A DNA stretch of 64,000 nucleotides from Asparagopsis taxiformis (taxonomy: Eukaryota; Rhodophyta; Florideophyceae; Bonnemaisoniales; Bonnemaisoniaceae). Location of the stretch: positions 1-64,000 of the forward strand of contig JALQPE010001681.1 of the NCBI GenBank assembly GCA_030407315.1, given 5' to 3'. The notes beneath the pieces were generated by a model. The model did not search any database. It was not told where the DNA came from and was given only the letters and a program-made list of their open reading frames with translations. Shown piece by piece: positions 12,371 to 23,107 of this stretch. Both the position numbers and the translations under genes were made by a program. The stretch's first letter is position 1. Each line of letters starts with the position of its first letter.

Positions 12371-13368
12371 GTGGGGATGTGATGGGGAAGAAGAGGGTTA
12401 TTGTATTTGGGGAGGGAGGGGAGTGGGAGGATGGGTGCGAAGTGGGGGGTTGATATGTGTTTCAGAGCGGGGAGGTTTCTGGGGAGACGGCGGGGGAGCG
12501 GGAGCGTGGGCCGGTGGTGGTGGTGGTGGTGTATACGGTATCGAAGATGCGGATGGCGTGGGGGCATGGAGCAGGTGAGGGAGGGAGGGGTGGAGCAGGT
12601 CGAAGAGTAAGCTGCAGGGGAAGTTTGTGGAGAGGGCGAAGGAGAGGGGTTGAAGGTAGAGGAGAGAGGGTATTGAAGAACAATACGTTGCAAAGGTGAT
12701 GGGGGAGAGCATGGTCGAGGGGATAGGGGATGTTTTTCCCTATTCTGAGGTAGTATGAGGACTGGTTATAAGAAATCTGTACGGTAGAGCAGAAAAGTAG
12801 GTATGGAATGGAGGTGTGCACCGTGGAAGCGGGGATAGGTAGCTGAAAATGCGTTCTAGAGTGGTATTGGGGGTGTTTGAGGTACAGTACGGGGGAGGTG
12901 AGCACCAAATGGAAGGGGGTGTGAGCGAGAGGATGAAAAAATTAAAGACAAAATTGGAGTCGACCGACAAGGAAAAATAGAGTGGTCGCCGTGATGGATG
13001 CGGACATCCATGTCGAGCAAGGCGGCAGAAATTTCTGGGGTCGAAATTTTTGAATTTCTGAACCGGCGCCCGTCCTAGGTTGACATAGACATGGCGGAAG
13101 TCCATCCCGAGGGGGACATCCGTGGTACTAGAAACAATGAATGTCGTCCTAGTAATACTAGACGTACTAGACCGCATGGACGTCCGGATCTAGGCGGACA
13201 TCCAAAAATACTGGAGAACATGGACGTCCGCCTAGTAATACTAGGTGTACTAGAGGTTGTGGACGTCCGCGTCCATTTCCGAGAACACAGACGAAGTTCC
13301 TTTCCACAGGAAAACTAGTCGGTCCTCCTAAAAACAAGTTATACGCTCAGGATGGACCTGAAAGGAGT

Positions 13369-16203
13369 GTGAATGTTCGATGCGCTGATGCGCAAGTTAA
13401 GAGACCAGAAAAGCCAGGAAGGGCTGTTCCAAGGCAGGAGAAGGGCCGTGTAGAGCCGAGAGTCTTGGAAGCTGAATCAAATACTATTGTTGGGAAAGAA
13501 AGCATCACTACTGATGACCCTATACCAGTAGATCCATTATTGGTTTTCCATGGAAAGTTGAACGGATTACCAGTCAAAGTATTGAAAGATGATGGATGCA
13601 ATACCAACGTAGTCGGGGCCGAGTTTCTGAGGAAGCAGAAATATCGAGGAAATTTCATGATTCAGAAAGAGAAAATACAAGTCTCACACTCTCGAAAAGG
13701 TTCCACGGAAGAAGCATCTGAAGTAATCATCAAAGGAACATTGAATATGGGTTCACATACCTATACATCAAATTGGGTTGTTGCCAATTGTAGGTATGAT
13801 GTTCTTTTGGGGATGCCATGGCATGTCGCCCACAATCCAGTTATCGATTACAGAAAAAGGATTGTGAAATGGGGCCATCAGTTGCTTCACGCCTGTAAAG
13901 ATCCTGATGATCCAAGGATTCACGTGACGAATCTTGGAGTGAGAAAATTCAGAAGAATGTTACGGAACAGGAAGAACAGTAATGACTTTGAAGTGTATCA
14001 AGTGTTCGAAAAGGAAAATATTCAGGGAATGAAAGGTTCCAAACACAGTGAGAGGTTGGGGAAGTTACAGACAAAGTACCAGGAAGTGTTCAGAAGTGAT
14101 CTTCCAGATGGACTTCCTCCCAAGCGAACAGTAGATCACGCGATCGATGTTCAGAAAGATGCTAAACCTCCACTGAGACCTCTATTTCAGCTGTCTCCCG
14201 CGGAACTAAGAGCAGCTAAGGAATATGTCGAGGAACTGCTGAAGAAAGGAAAAATAAGATCAAGTAAGTCACCTTATGGAGCTCCTCTGTTCTTTGTCAA
14301 AGAGAAAGACAAGCTTCGTGGAGTAGTCGATTATCGAGCTTTGAATCGAATCACGAAGAGGAACAACGCTCCATTGCCGAGATCTGATGAAATGTTTGAT
14401 CGCCTTGGGGGATCAAAATATTTTTCAAAACTAGACCTCAAGACGGGGTTCCATCAGATCAGGGTGAAGCCGGAAGACATCGAGAAAACAGCGTTTAATA
14501 CAAAATATGGGCAGTTCGAATATCTTGTCATGCCTATGGGTCTGTGTAACGCTCCTGCAACGTTTCAGACCTTGATGAACCAGATTTTCTATGACTGCAT
14601 TGATGTTTTCTTGGTTGTTTACATGGATGATCTACTAGTATTCAGCAAGACGGAAGAGGAACATTTTCGGAATTTGGAAACTGTATTGGAAAGTCTGAAA
14701 AGAAATGAATTGTACGTTTCTCCAAAGAAATGTGAATTCTTTCAGACAGAGATCGACTTCTTGGGATTTTTGGTTGGTAGAGACGGCATCAGGGTTAATC
14801 CAGAAAAGGTTAACGTCCTTAAAACCTGGCCAAAACCAAAATCATTGACAGAGTTGAGAAGTTTCCTTGGTCTCTTACAGTTTTTCCGAAGGTTCATTCC
14901 GAAATTCTCTGGGATTGCGGCTCCATTGACGGATCTAACGAAGAAAGAAAAGGGTATTGGACAATGGGATGAAATCTGTGATGAAGCTTTCCAAAAGTTG
15001 AAAGATGCAATGATTCAGACTCCAATATTAGTTGCACCTGATTGGAGAAAGGCCTTCCGAGGTCATGTTGATGCATCTCAGCTCGCTGTTGGTGGTACTC
15101 TAACTCAGCTGGACGAGAATGGGAAGGATCGTGTTATTGCCTTCTACTCAAAGAAGTTATCATCCACTGAGGCAGATTATACAGCGAATGACCGAGAACT
15201 TTTGGCTTTGATTTGTTTCTTGGAAAGATTTCGATGTTACCTCGAAGGAGTTAAATTTGAAATATTCACAGACAACCAAGTGCTAAAGAGTTTCTTTTCG
15301 AAAGCCAAGTTGAGTCGAAAAGAAGCGAGATGGTTGGAAACTCTAGGTAACTTTGGTATATTCCCGATAACCCTCAAACCTGGAAAGATTCATGTATTGG
15401 GTGATGTTTTATCAAGGGCTCCTCACGTTATAACTGGGCGAAATGCTTCATTTAGCAATATTGAAGTACCTGAAATCAATTTTGAGGATATTGTAACCCG
15501 ATATGATGATGACCAGTTCTTCGGACCAGTGGTAAGAGCCATGGAAGGAGATTTTCCTGAAGATGATATTCAGAAACGGAAACTGGAAAAGATCATACCA
15601 TTGTTTTGTCGTGAACGGGCGAGGCTATTTTACAATGGAAAGTTGTGTGTACCGAGAAGGTCTGTGTCCAGTATTTTGCAAATGGCACATGACTCTAGGA
15701 TAAGCGGTCATTTCAAGTTCTTGAAGACGCTAGCAAGACTTGAAAAATTCCATTGGAAACACAAAGCCCGAGATGTCCGGAAGTATGTGGAGGGATGCAT
15801 GAAGTGTCAGCAATACAAAGACTCTAATCAGAAGAAGTTGACTGATCCAACTTCTTTAGAGATTCCTGAGAGAAGATGGGGATCTCTAGCAACCGACTTT
15901 ATCGTAAGTCTACCCAAGACAAAAGACGGTTATGATGCCATAACTACCTGGGTAGACCGGTTGACGAGAAGAGTTCATTTTATCAAGTCAAGAGGTACTG
16001 ACACTGCTGAGGATGTTGCGAATGCATTCTTCTCCAACATATTCAAGCTTCATGGACTTCCTGACAATGTGGTATCGGATCGAGATAGAAAGTTTACATC
16101 CAAGTTTTGGGATTGTTTGATGGAACTATGTGGCGTTAAGCTCAAGATGTCTACGAGCAGGCACCCACAGACAGAGATGGCACGAAGACTGGAATATGGT
16201 TAG
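13369..16203 (+). pseudogene. Ty3/gypsy polyprotein: protease, reverse transcriptase, RNase H, partial integrase
   Basis: The frame is open upstream to about 13294 and the first in-frame codon shown as a start is GTG, so there is no true start. An aspartic-protease-like DDGCNTN lies near residue 75. The reverse transcriptase has FSKLDLKTGFHQI and the catalytic YMDD (Asp 420-421), followed by RNase H (FTDNQ). The integrase has a zinc-binding segment and catalytic Asp near 843 and 904. It stops right after HPQTE, before the expected catalytic Glu. Downstream, another frame reads ILPEYHDE then stop (about 16205-16250), which looks like the original C-terminus. An internal deletion with frame change therefore inactivated the integrase. 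Confidence 0.88.
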
Positions 16204-16290
16204 AATACATCCGGAAGAAGAATATTTTACCGGAATATCATGATGAATAACTAAGTTGATGAGGACATCAACTGTGTGAGGGGGGAATAG

Positions 16291-16650
16291 TGTAACGAAC
16301 TAAAGCTGATGCCAGCAATGGCCAGCATAAACTAATGTATTCTAGACACTACAAGTTACACTAAGTTTACTCATATACTATAGGCTGCTAGAAAGTAACT
16401 TGCTGTTACGCCTAGTAGTATCTAGTTGGCTATGTCATCGAGTGATGTCATGATGGCATCATGTTAGATTTATTTTGATGACATAATTTTATTTTGATTA
16501 GTATTTTCTAGAATTAGTTCGACATCGAACTACAATTCTATGGTGGGTATAAAAAGGCATGGTCAACTCCGGTCTTGGGGGATCGGAGGCATCATCGATC
16601 ATTCAACGAAAACAACTACCACTCAGCTATCCCGTATACACATTCGTTTC
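16291..16650 (+). repeat. 3' LTR of Ty3 copy 1 (end uncertain)
   Basis: The LTR starts TGTAACGAAC directly after the purine-rich tract. It includes a TATA-like box at about 16547. Without a 5' LTR for comparison the end is a guess. Confidence 0.55.
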
Positions 16651-16810
16651 ACGAGCGCATCTTGCATACGTCATCCATGAAATGATGACTGTTGACGAGG
16701 TGTCATGTGAGGGAAATATCTCCAAAACTCGCATGTATACTAATCATATTTGGATTTTTCCTCTGTTTCCACTGAATTTGTGCACAAGAGAGGGTGTCAC
16801 TGACTTTTAA

Positions 16811-17570
16811 TATCCAACTTCGTGCCGCTAAGCTAGAGCGCCTCCTCAGGAGCAGGACCAGCAATGAAGCTGCCAAACGCCCAGAAGGGCCTTGGAACAA
16901 GGCGCATATTTCTTAGACCATCTTCGCTCGAGATTGCTCAGCCATTACGCTCTTGGAGCTAGTGGAATGACGCGTGGGAAAGTGTGGGGATGTCTTGCTG
17001 TATCATTGATGTGGGCTGATACTTTCGGAGCCCTTGACTCCCTCCGATGTTGCGTTGGTCACTGCGGTCAGCATTAACAGACTCAGCTATGTACGTTTGT
17101 GTCTCAGGAACTATAGACCCACTAGCGGCAGTCTGCCCTTTGTGCGTGGTAGTCCCGACAGGCTTGCTATAAGCGTAGTGGCATGGGCCACAGATACCCG
17201 CTGGATCACAGCCACAATGTTAGATTTGGATCAAGGATCCTTTCCACGCCGAAGCACGCTTGGGTAAGGTGTATCAGTTGTGTTGAAGTGATAATTTCGA
17301 GCCGTGATCAGTGATGGGCTTAATGGCAGCGGCATTTGGGCAGCTGGTGCAACTAGAACAGTGATCGAACATATTCCGTTGTGGGTGTATGAGGGATATC
17401 TTCAAAATGCGAGACGTTGTTATTCAACGTGGTGCTTGTGGCGATCATTGAGGCATCGAGGCATTGATGTCTTGGTGGATGAGTGGCGGAAGGTGTGAAA
17501 TATGGATAGAAGGATTGTTTATTAACAATCTATTGTTCTGGGTCTATGTACAGATGTGAGCGACATTAAG
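16811..17570. other. Gene-free stretch
   Basis: About 760 bases between Ty3 copy 1 and the inverted duplication. The frames here are 60-80 residues at most, overlap one another, and show no recognisable motif. I see no repeat matching elsewhere in the window. Confidence 0.5.
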
Positions 17571-17571
17571 C

Positions 17572-17732
17572 TAAGAAAAGTGTGTGCGCTGCGCTACGCG
17601 GGGTGCCGAAGGCCTTCAATGTTGGGCAGCAGGCGCTTCGTACTGCCGACATAGCTGGGCGACAGGCACTGCGCCGAAGCGCTCGGACCCCAGCGCAGGC
17701 TGAGCGTCTAGCCAGGCCAGCACGCTGGCATG
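17572..17732. repeat. Inverted duplication, copy B, outer part
   Basis: The sequence is the reverse complement of about 27216-27390, with a few substitutions. It ends in CATG at 17729-17732, the target duplication of the Ty3 element inserted here. The homology resumes beyond that element at 23108. Confidence 0.85.
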
Positions 17733-18033
17733 TGTAACCATTTGAAGCACTTCAAGCTGAACGGATGTTCAGATTGAAATAATTTAGTTCAAGCACTTGA
17801 ACGAACGGTGCATAGACTGAAATTTTTAGATACGAAATGCCTTCAGATACCAGTATATAACATAGATAGAATTGATATCAGTGGAGGAACAGCTACGAGA
17901 CAAGCCGAGATAAGACAAAAAAGGAGCACGAGGTTCTAACCTGTGCAACACCACTACCAACATCTTCATCCCCTGATCTGTTTATTTCTGGAACCAAAAG
18001 TATCAGTAACAAGTCCACCCTGGAGTTGTTATA
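17733..18033 (+). repeat. 5' LTR of Ty3 copy 2
   Basis: 301 bp, TGTAACC to GTTATA. A TATA-like CAGTATATAACATAG lies near 17850. The sequence directly after the LTR (GATATATATCTATATTGC) is not an obvious tRNA-complementary primer site. Confidence 0.92.
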
Positions 18034-18089
18034 GATATATATCTATATTGCTAACCAGCTGGAGCAAATCCAGGAAGTTCCGTGAATAA

Positions 18090-21000
18090 ATGGAGAGAAA
18101 CATGGGATCTGTTGAACAACAAGGAGGAATGCACAGACAATCGAGAAGCAAGACATGTCCACCACCAATGTTTGAGACCATAGCTCATCCAATTCTGGAC
18201 ACTGTTGACCCAAGTGACGCTGTAAAATTCGTACGTGAACGCAACCGATATGAGATGATGATATCTCAGAAGATACAAGAAGGACATGCCATAGCTGCCG
18301 CTTCCTATCGCATCTCAGTCGAGCCAACAGTACTCTCGTCAATGTATGAATTTGGCTTCTTCGATTCAATTGCTCCTGGAGTGGAATTACGATATATCAC
18401 CGATGATAATATCAAGAAATGCATCGAGGCACTTGCAGTATCACAACTGTCTAAAACAGTTGACTCCAACGCCATCAACAAAGCTATAATGCTCATCCGA
18501 ATGAACACGAAAATCAGAAGTGCCAGATCCAGAGTTTATCAACTTGCTGTAGACTTCACAAGACAGCTCGAGGACATTGGATATGGAACTTTTAAATCAC
18601 ACAACACTAATATGGCAACAAAACTATTTGCACAACGATTATACCCGCGAGCCCTCAGACTACAAATTCAAAGTGATTTTGAATACATACCCGAACTGAA
18701 AACATCGTGGAAAGAATTCCTCAGGCATGTATCAGAACAAGCCGAGATAATTGAAAGAGGTCAAGAATGCCTCACAAAGAGCCACCATAGTGACTCAACG
18801 ACCTCGGTAAATAACCGTGGAGACCGTGTAACAACACAGAAAAAATCCGACAAGCGACAAAATGGCCGCCAGACCAAGGAGCTGCCACCATGCATCAATC
18901 CCGCGTGTTCTATGCGACATTACTTACGCGACTGCCACAATACACCTGATGAAGACAAGGCCAGACTCATGAGAGAATGGAGAGCTGGTAAGAAAAAAGG
19001 AACGCAGGGAGCAGAAAGATCTGCGAATAGACAAGTCAGACGAATCCATTCGAATGACGACTACATGATCGACACATCATTCGCTGGAGTGTTGAACAGA
19101 CCAGCATGTGCAGACATAGGAAGCTGCATAAACCTTCTACCACCCGATGTATTTTCCGAACTATTGGAAAAGAGTGCAAACATGCGCATCGAACAATTCA
19201 AAACGAACAAAAAATTCGAAATGGCTGTCAGCGAAGATGCTGATGGAAAAAAGGTCTTCATGGAATGTGACAAAACTGCCACAATGGACATACAGATTAA
19301 TGTCAGACATGCGTCAGCACTAATAGTACGCAATGTTACGTGGTATGTAGCAACACGTAACGCCAGTGACCCGCTGATATGCAGAGATCTATTGAAAGGC
19401 TTAGGACTGGATGCCCAAGCCATATTAGCTGCTGCATGTGACAGATTCGGAGGACAAGTCGATGCAAATGAACTATTGTCAGGTGATGGTTACCCTGCAG
19501 GTAGTATTGCTCGTCTGCTCTCCGAAAATGGCGTCTATCACAGTGATAGAGGTGAAATTGATGACAATCTCACAGATGAATCTATATTCCTAGAGATTGG
19601 ACATGACAAAGAAGAAGATGTCAACAATGCCTTCGAAAACATGATTGGAAACGCAGAAAATAATGGAATGACTCGCCAAGGAACTGAACGCCTACGAAAC
19701 ATCCTTCGCGACTATCGAGACGTATTTAGAATCCGTCTGGGAAATGATCCCCCAGCAAAGGTGGAACCTATGAAGGTTGTCCTCCAGCCCAACGCAAACT
19801 CATTTATTGCTAAATCAAGAAGGTATAGCACCGAACAACGTGAATATATGAGCCATTTCCTGAAACGAGCACAACAATATGGATTTATCACTGAGAACAA
19901 ACATGCTACATGGGCTGCAGCGCCACTACTCGTACTCAAACCGAAGTCTAAGAAATTCCGGATTACGTTTGACTACAGACCAGTCAACTCGGCCACCGTA
20001 TCAACTGGCTGGCCGATGCCGCACATTGAAAGCGAATGCGCCGATTTCATTGGAAGTCAATGTTTCGCTTCATTGGACTTTTGTTCTGGCTACTGGCAAT
20101 TGCCACTTGCAAAAGATAGCCAAAATGCTCTCAGTTTCATAACATACGATGGAATATGGAAACCTACGCGTACGCCACAAGGTGCAAAGAATTCAGCATG
20201 CAACTTTCAATCACGTGTCGAACCATGCTTCATTTCTATTCGCCAACACGTCAAGGCTTGGCAAGATGACTTCATCCTTCATCACAAAAACGAACATGGT
20301 TTATTGGACACACTAGAACGCTTCCTGATAATTTGCAGAGATCGGAACTTGAAGATATCCGCCACCAAATCTACACTATACACCAATTCAGTGAAGTGGT
20401 GTGGCAGAGTTATTGACAAAGATGGTGTCGTCTTCGATCCCAATAATTTGTGTGGATTGAAACAAATGGCACAACCACAGACCGCAGGCGAACTATCGCA
20501 GTATATTCACTGCCTACAGTGGATGTCACCATCAATCCCTGATTTTGCTTCTCGAATTCAGGACTTACGACTCATCCTGGATGAAGCATACAAAAAATCC
20601 GGCAAGAGAACCAAACGATCTATCGCAAGCATGCCACTTTCAAGCCTGTCTTGGGGCCGCCAGCATGAAAAACTATTTTCAACACTACAAGACAGCCTTC
20701 GAAACTCCGTCAAGCTTGCCCATCCAGAAAACGGGAAACCAAAATGCATATACACAGATGCATCCAACACCCATTGGGCCGCAGTGGTAACCCAATGCAA
20801 CACTTCCGAGCTCCAGAAGCGGACGGAAGACCAGAAACACCAACCACTGGCATTCCTAAGTGCCGCGTTTAAAGACAGTGAACTGCACTGGTCAACATAT
20901 GAAAAAGAAGGATATTCAATCTATCAAGTATTCCGAAGACTTGACTACCTCCTTCTTGGGAACAGGTGCACACATGTGTACACGGATCACCGCAACTTAT

Positions 21001-22769
21001 TGTTCATTTACAACCCTTTAAGTATGGAACCAGCAATAGGAAGACATGTCGTCAACAAAGTACAACGTTGGGCACTCTACCTATCCCGCTTCCAGTACAC
21101 AATAGAACATGTACCTGGCACAGCTAATGTCATGGCTGACATAATGACAAGATGGCTTGCAGGCTACAGGAATAAGAGATCAGCCTCCAAAATCAGCACT
21201 ATTAAGAGCAAGCATAGTATTGACTGCAATACTGTCCCGTCACCAATGTCCAAGGCGTTTAAATGGCCTTGTACAGATACCATACAACATTCACAGCAAG
21301 AGCGCATATCAGAAAAACCCACTCAAGCAACTGTCACTGACACAGGACTGATTACGATATATGGAAAGATCTGGATACCGCAGTCCGATATTGAGTTACA
21401 AATGAAACTCTTGGTAATATCTCACTTTGGAAACAATGGACACAGAGGAACAGAGTCTACTCTGAGCACTCTCACCGGCAGATATCATTGGAACACGATC
21501 AAAAATGATTGTAAGGTTTTTATCCAGAACTGCATACATTGCATTCTATCAACAACTGGAGAACGCATACCACGACCATTAGGCAACAAAGATGTCGCCA
21601 CACGACCTAATCAGACTCTACATTTTGACTACCTATACATGGGTAGGGGAACAACAAAAGAGCGATACGTTTTAATCTTAAGAGATGGATTCTCCTCTTA
21701 CACATGGCTTTGCCCGAGCAAAGCAGCCGACGCAGAGAATGCTGCATCATCCATATCGAAATGGATAAATACCTTCTCATGCATGGATACTTGGGTATCA
21801 GACCAGGGTTCCCACTTCAAGAATTCTGTAATGAACAAACTTGCCGATGAACATAACATCACACACAAGTTCACAACAGCATATTGCCCATGGAGCAATG
21901 GGGCAGTAGAGCGATGCTGTCGTGAGGTATTACGTGCAACAACTGCACTACTATCTGAGCTAAGATTAGCTCCACAAGATTGGCCAAGCGTAATTCAAGT
22001 GATACAAAGAATTATCAACGAATCACCAATACAGAGATTTGGACGAAGGATCAATAATGGACAATACCGCACTCCATTGGAAGTAATGACTGGAATCAGA
22101 CCAATAAGGAATAATTTACTGAACTGTACAACTTACAAAGACATCTCAAAGACAATGGAACTTTCGAAAGGACAAAAGATCATCGAGATTGACCGCTTAC
22201 AAACTGCGATCGAAGATATGCATAAAGTCATATCAGAAAAGGTTCGCAACAACAGACAAAGGCACATCAAGATACACAACTCAAAGACAAACGTGATTCA
22301 ACCTTCGTTTCACGTTGGAGATTTTGTACTTGTGCGAAGAGCACAGGATAGAGGACACAAGCTGTCTTTTAAATGGCAAGGACCGAAAAGGGTTACAAAA
22401 ATCCTCAATCCCCTGGTGTATGAAATAACAAGCTTGGTTAACAACCACGCTGAAATAGTACATGCAACAAGAATGATACTATACCGCGCAGACCTGGACA
22501 ACAAGCAATTGTCCGATGAAATGATCAAGCATGCAATACACACAGAAACAGTATACGAAGAAATAAGATGTCTCAAAGAAATAAGGAGAGATGGAGACTC
22601 ATTCAAAGTAAGAGTTGAATGGGAAGGACTTCCTGACTCATGCGACAACACATGGGAGCCGATCAGTAACCTGAATGAAGATGTACCGGATCTACTCCGA
22701 GAATATCTATCGAATGATCGTTCTACAATTGCAAAGCATGCAATGAAATATATAACCATGCACAAATGA
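18090..22769 (+). CDS. Gag-pol polyprotein with protease, reverse transcriptase, RNase H, integrase and chromodomain
   Basis: A real ATG at 18090 opens 1559 codons without a stop. The gag part (about 1-300) ends in a variant zinc knuckle, Cys268-x4-Cys-x3-His-x4-Cys282. A protease-like ADIGSCINLLP follows at about 341. The reverse transcriptase has LDFCSGYWQLPL and an unusual catalytic box, AWQDDFIL (Asp 726-727), in place of the usual YxDD. RNase H has YTDAS (Asp 890). The integrase has an HHCC-like segment (about 1115-1155) and a perfect D1180, D1238, 35-residue gap, E1274 triad. Residues about 1490-1540 form a chromodomain (RVEWEG...NTWEP), which in related elements directs insertion to marked chromatin. 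The RT style reminds me of elements known from oomycetes; this is from memory and unverified. Confidence 0.95.
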   Translation: MERNMGSVEQQGGMHRQSRSKTCPPPMFETIAHPILDTVDPSDAVKFVRERNRYEMMISQKIQEGHAIAAASYRISVEPTVLSSMYEFGFFDSIAPGVELRYITDDNIKKCIEALAVSQLSKTVDSNAINKAIMLIRMNTKIRSARSRVYQLAVDFTRQLEDIGYGTFKSHNTNMATKLFAQRLYPRALRLQIQSDFEYIPELKTSWKEFLRHVSEQAEIIERGQECLTKSHHSDSTTSVNNRGDRVTTQKKSDKRQNGRQTKELPPCINPACSMRHYLRDCHNTPDEDKARLMREWRAGKKKGTQGAERSANRQVRRIHSNDDYMIDTSFAGVLNRPACADIGSCINLLPPDVFSELLEKSANMRIEQFKTNKKFEMAVSEDADGKKVFMECDKTATMDIQINVRHASALIVRNVTWYVATRNASDPLICRDLLKGLGLDAQAILAAACDRFGGQVDANELLSGDGYPAGSIARLLSENGVYHSDRGEIDDNLTDESIFLEIGHDKEEDVNNAFENMIGNAENNGMTRQGTERLRNILRDYRDVFRIRLGNDPPAKVEPMKVVLQPNANSFIAKSRRYSTEQREYMSHFLKRAQQYGFITENKHATWAAAPLLVLKPKSKKFRITFDYRPVNSATVSTGWPMPHIESECADFIGSQCFASLDFCSGYWQLPLAKDSQNALSFITYDGIWKPTRTPQGAKNSACNFQSRVEPCFISIRQHVKAWQDDFILHHKNEHGLLDTLERFLIICRDRNLKISATKSTLYTNSVKWCGRVIDKDGVVFDPNNLCGLKQMAQPQTAGELSQYIHCLQWMSPSIPDFASRIQDLRLILDEAYKKSGKRTKRSIASMPLSSLSWGRQHEKLFSTLQDSLRNSVKLAHPENGKPKCIYTDASNTHWAAVVTQCNTSELQKRTEDQKHQPLAFLSAAFKDSELHWSTYEKEGYSIYQVFRRLDYLLLGNRCTHVYTDHRNLLFIYNPLSMEPAIGRHVVNKVQRWALYLSRFQYTIEHVPGTANVMADIMTRWLAGYRNKRSASKISTIKSKHSIDCNTVPSPMSKAFKWPCTDTIQHSQQERISEKPTQATVTDTGLITIYGKIWIPQSDIELQMKLLVISHFGNNGHRGTESTLSTLTGRYHWNTIKNDCKVFIQNCIHCILSTTGERIPRPLGNKDVATRPNQTLHFDYLYMGRGTTKERYVLILRDGFSSYTWLCPSKAADAENAASSISKWINTFSCMDTWVSDQGSHFKNSVMNKLADEHNITHKFTTAYCPWSNGAVERCCREVLRATTALLSELRLAPQDWPSVIQVIQRIINESPIQRFGRRINNGQYRTPLEVMTGIRPIRNNLLNCTTYKDISKTMELSKGQKIIEIDRLQTAIEDMHKVISEKVRNNRQRHIKIHNSKTNVIQPSFHVGDFVLVRRAQDRGHKLSFKWQGPKRVTKILNPLVYEITSLVNNHAEIVHATRMILYRADLDNKQLSDEMIKHAIHTETVYEEIRCLKEIRRDGDSFKVRVEWEGLPDSCDNTWEPISNLNEDVPDLLREYLSNDRSTIAKHAMKYITMHK

Positions 22770-22806
22770 CTTAACGAATGTCCTGTTGAAACAAGACATG
22801 GGGCAG

Positions 22807-23107
22807 TGTAACCATTTGAAGCACTTCAAGCTGAACGGATGTTCAGATTGAAATAATTTAGTTCAAGCACTTGAACGAACGGTGCATAGACTGAAATTTT
22901 TAGATACGAAATGCCTTCAGATACCAGTATATAACATAGATAGAATTGATATCAGTGAAGGAACAGCTACGAGACAAGCCGAGACAAGACAAAAAAGGAG
23001 CACGAGGTTCTAACCTGTGCAACACCACTACCAACATCTTCATCCCCTGATCTGTTTATTTCTGGAACCAAAAGTATCAGTAACAAGTCCACCCTGGAGT
23101 TGTTATA
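22807..23107 (+). repeat. 3' LTR of Ty3 copy 2
   Basis: 301 bp, preceded by a short G-rich tract (ACATGGGGCAG) that would serve as the polypurine tract. It has two differences from the 5' LTR. Confidence 0.92.

Larger units (their letters stand above)
392..13292. mobile_element. E1: 12.9-kb non-autonomous DNA transposon of the Plavaka-associated family
   Basis: The left end reads GTCTGTGTTTTTTCGGAAG and continues TGGACGCGGACGTCC; the right end is its imperfect inverted copy, closing with CACAGAC at 13286-13292. The left 3 kb (392 to about 3350) is collinear with 54927 to about 57390, where a transposase gene follows. The right 1.27 kb (about 12027-13292) is collinear with 52139-53424. E1 therefore looks like a deletion derivative that kept both ends but lost the transposase; its interior is a large palindrome. 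I see no clear target-site duplication: the flanks differ apart from a few bases that extend the inverted repeat. Confidence 0.7.
13293..16800 (+). mobile_element. Truncated Ty3/gypsy LTR retrotransposon (copy 1)
   Basis: The element starts abruptly at the right edge of E1: its coding frame is already open at 13294, so the 5' LTR, primer-binding site and gag are missing. The 3' side keeps a polypurine tract GTGTGAGGGGGGAATAG (about 16274-16290), followed by an LTR that begins TGTAACGAAC at 16291. A TATA-like GGTATAAAAAGG at about 16547 probably marks the LTR promoter. I cannot place the LTR end for lack of a second copy, so the right limit is approximate. Confidence 0.75.
17733..23107 (+). 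mobile_element. Complete Ty3/gypsy-type LTR retrotransposon with chromodomain (copy 2)
   Basis: The element is 5375 bp with two 301-bp LTRs (17733-18033 and 22807-23107) that begin TGTAACC and end GTTATA. The LTRs differ at two positions (GTGGAGG/GTGAAGG and GAGATAAG/GAGACAAG), so insertion was recent. CATG flanks both ends (17729-17732 and 23108-23111), and the unoccupied inverted copy has a single CATG at the same point (about 27216-27230). One uninterrupted 1559-codon frame fills the interior. The element is probably intact and may be active. Confidence 0.95.

Noticed and set aside
12040..12693. 217-residue Pro/His-rich frame on the minus strand
   Set aside because: It is the complement of a purine-rich strand, has extreme low complexity, and its length differs between E1 and E2 through simple indels.
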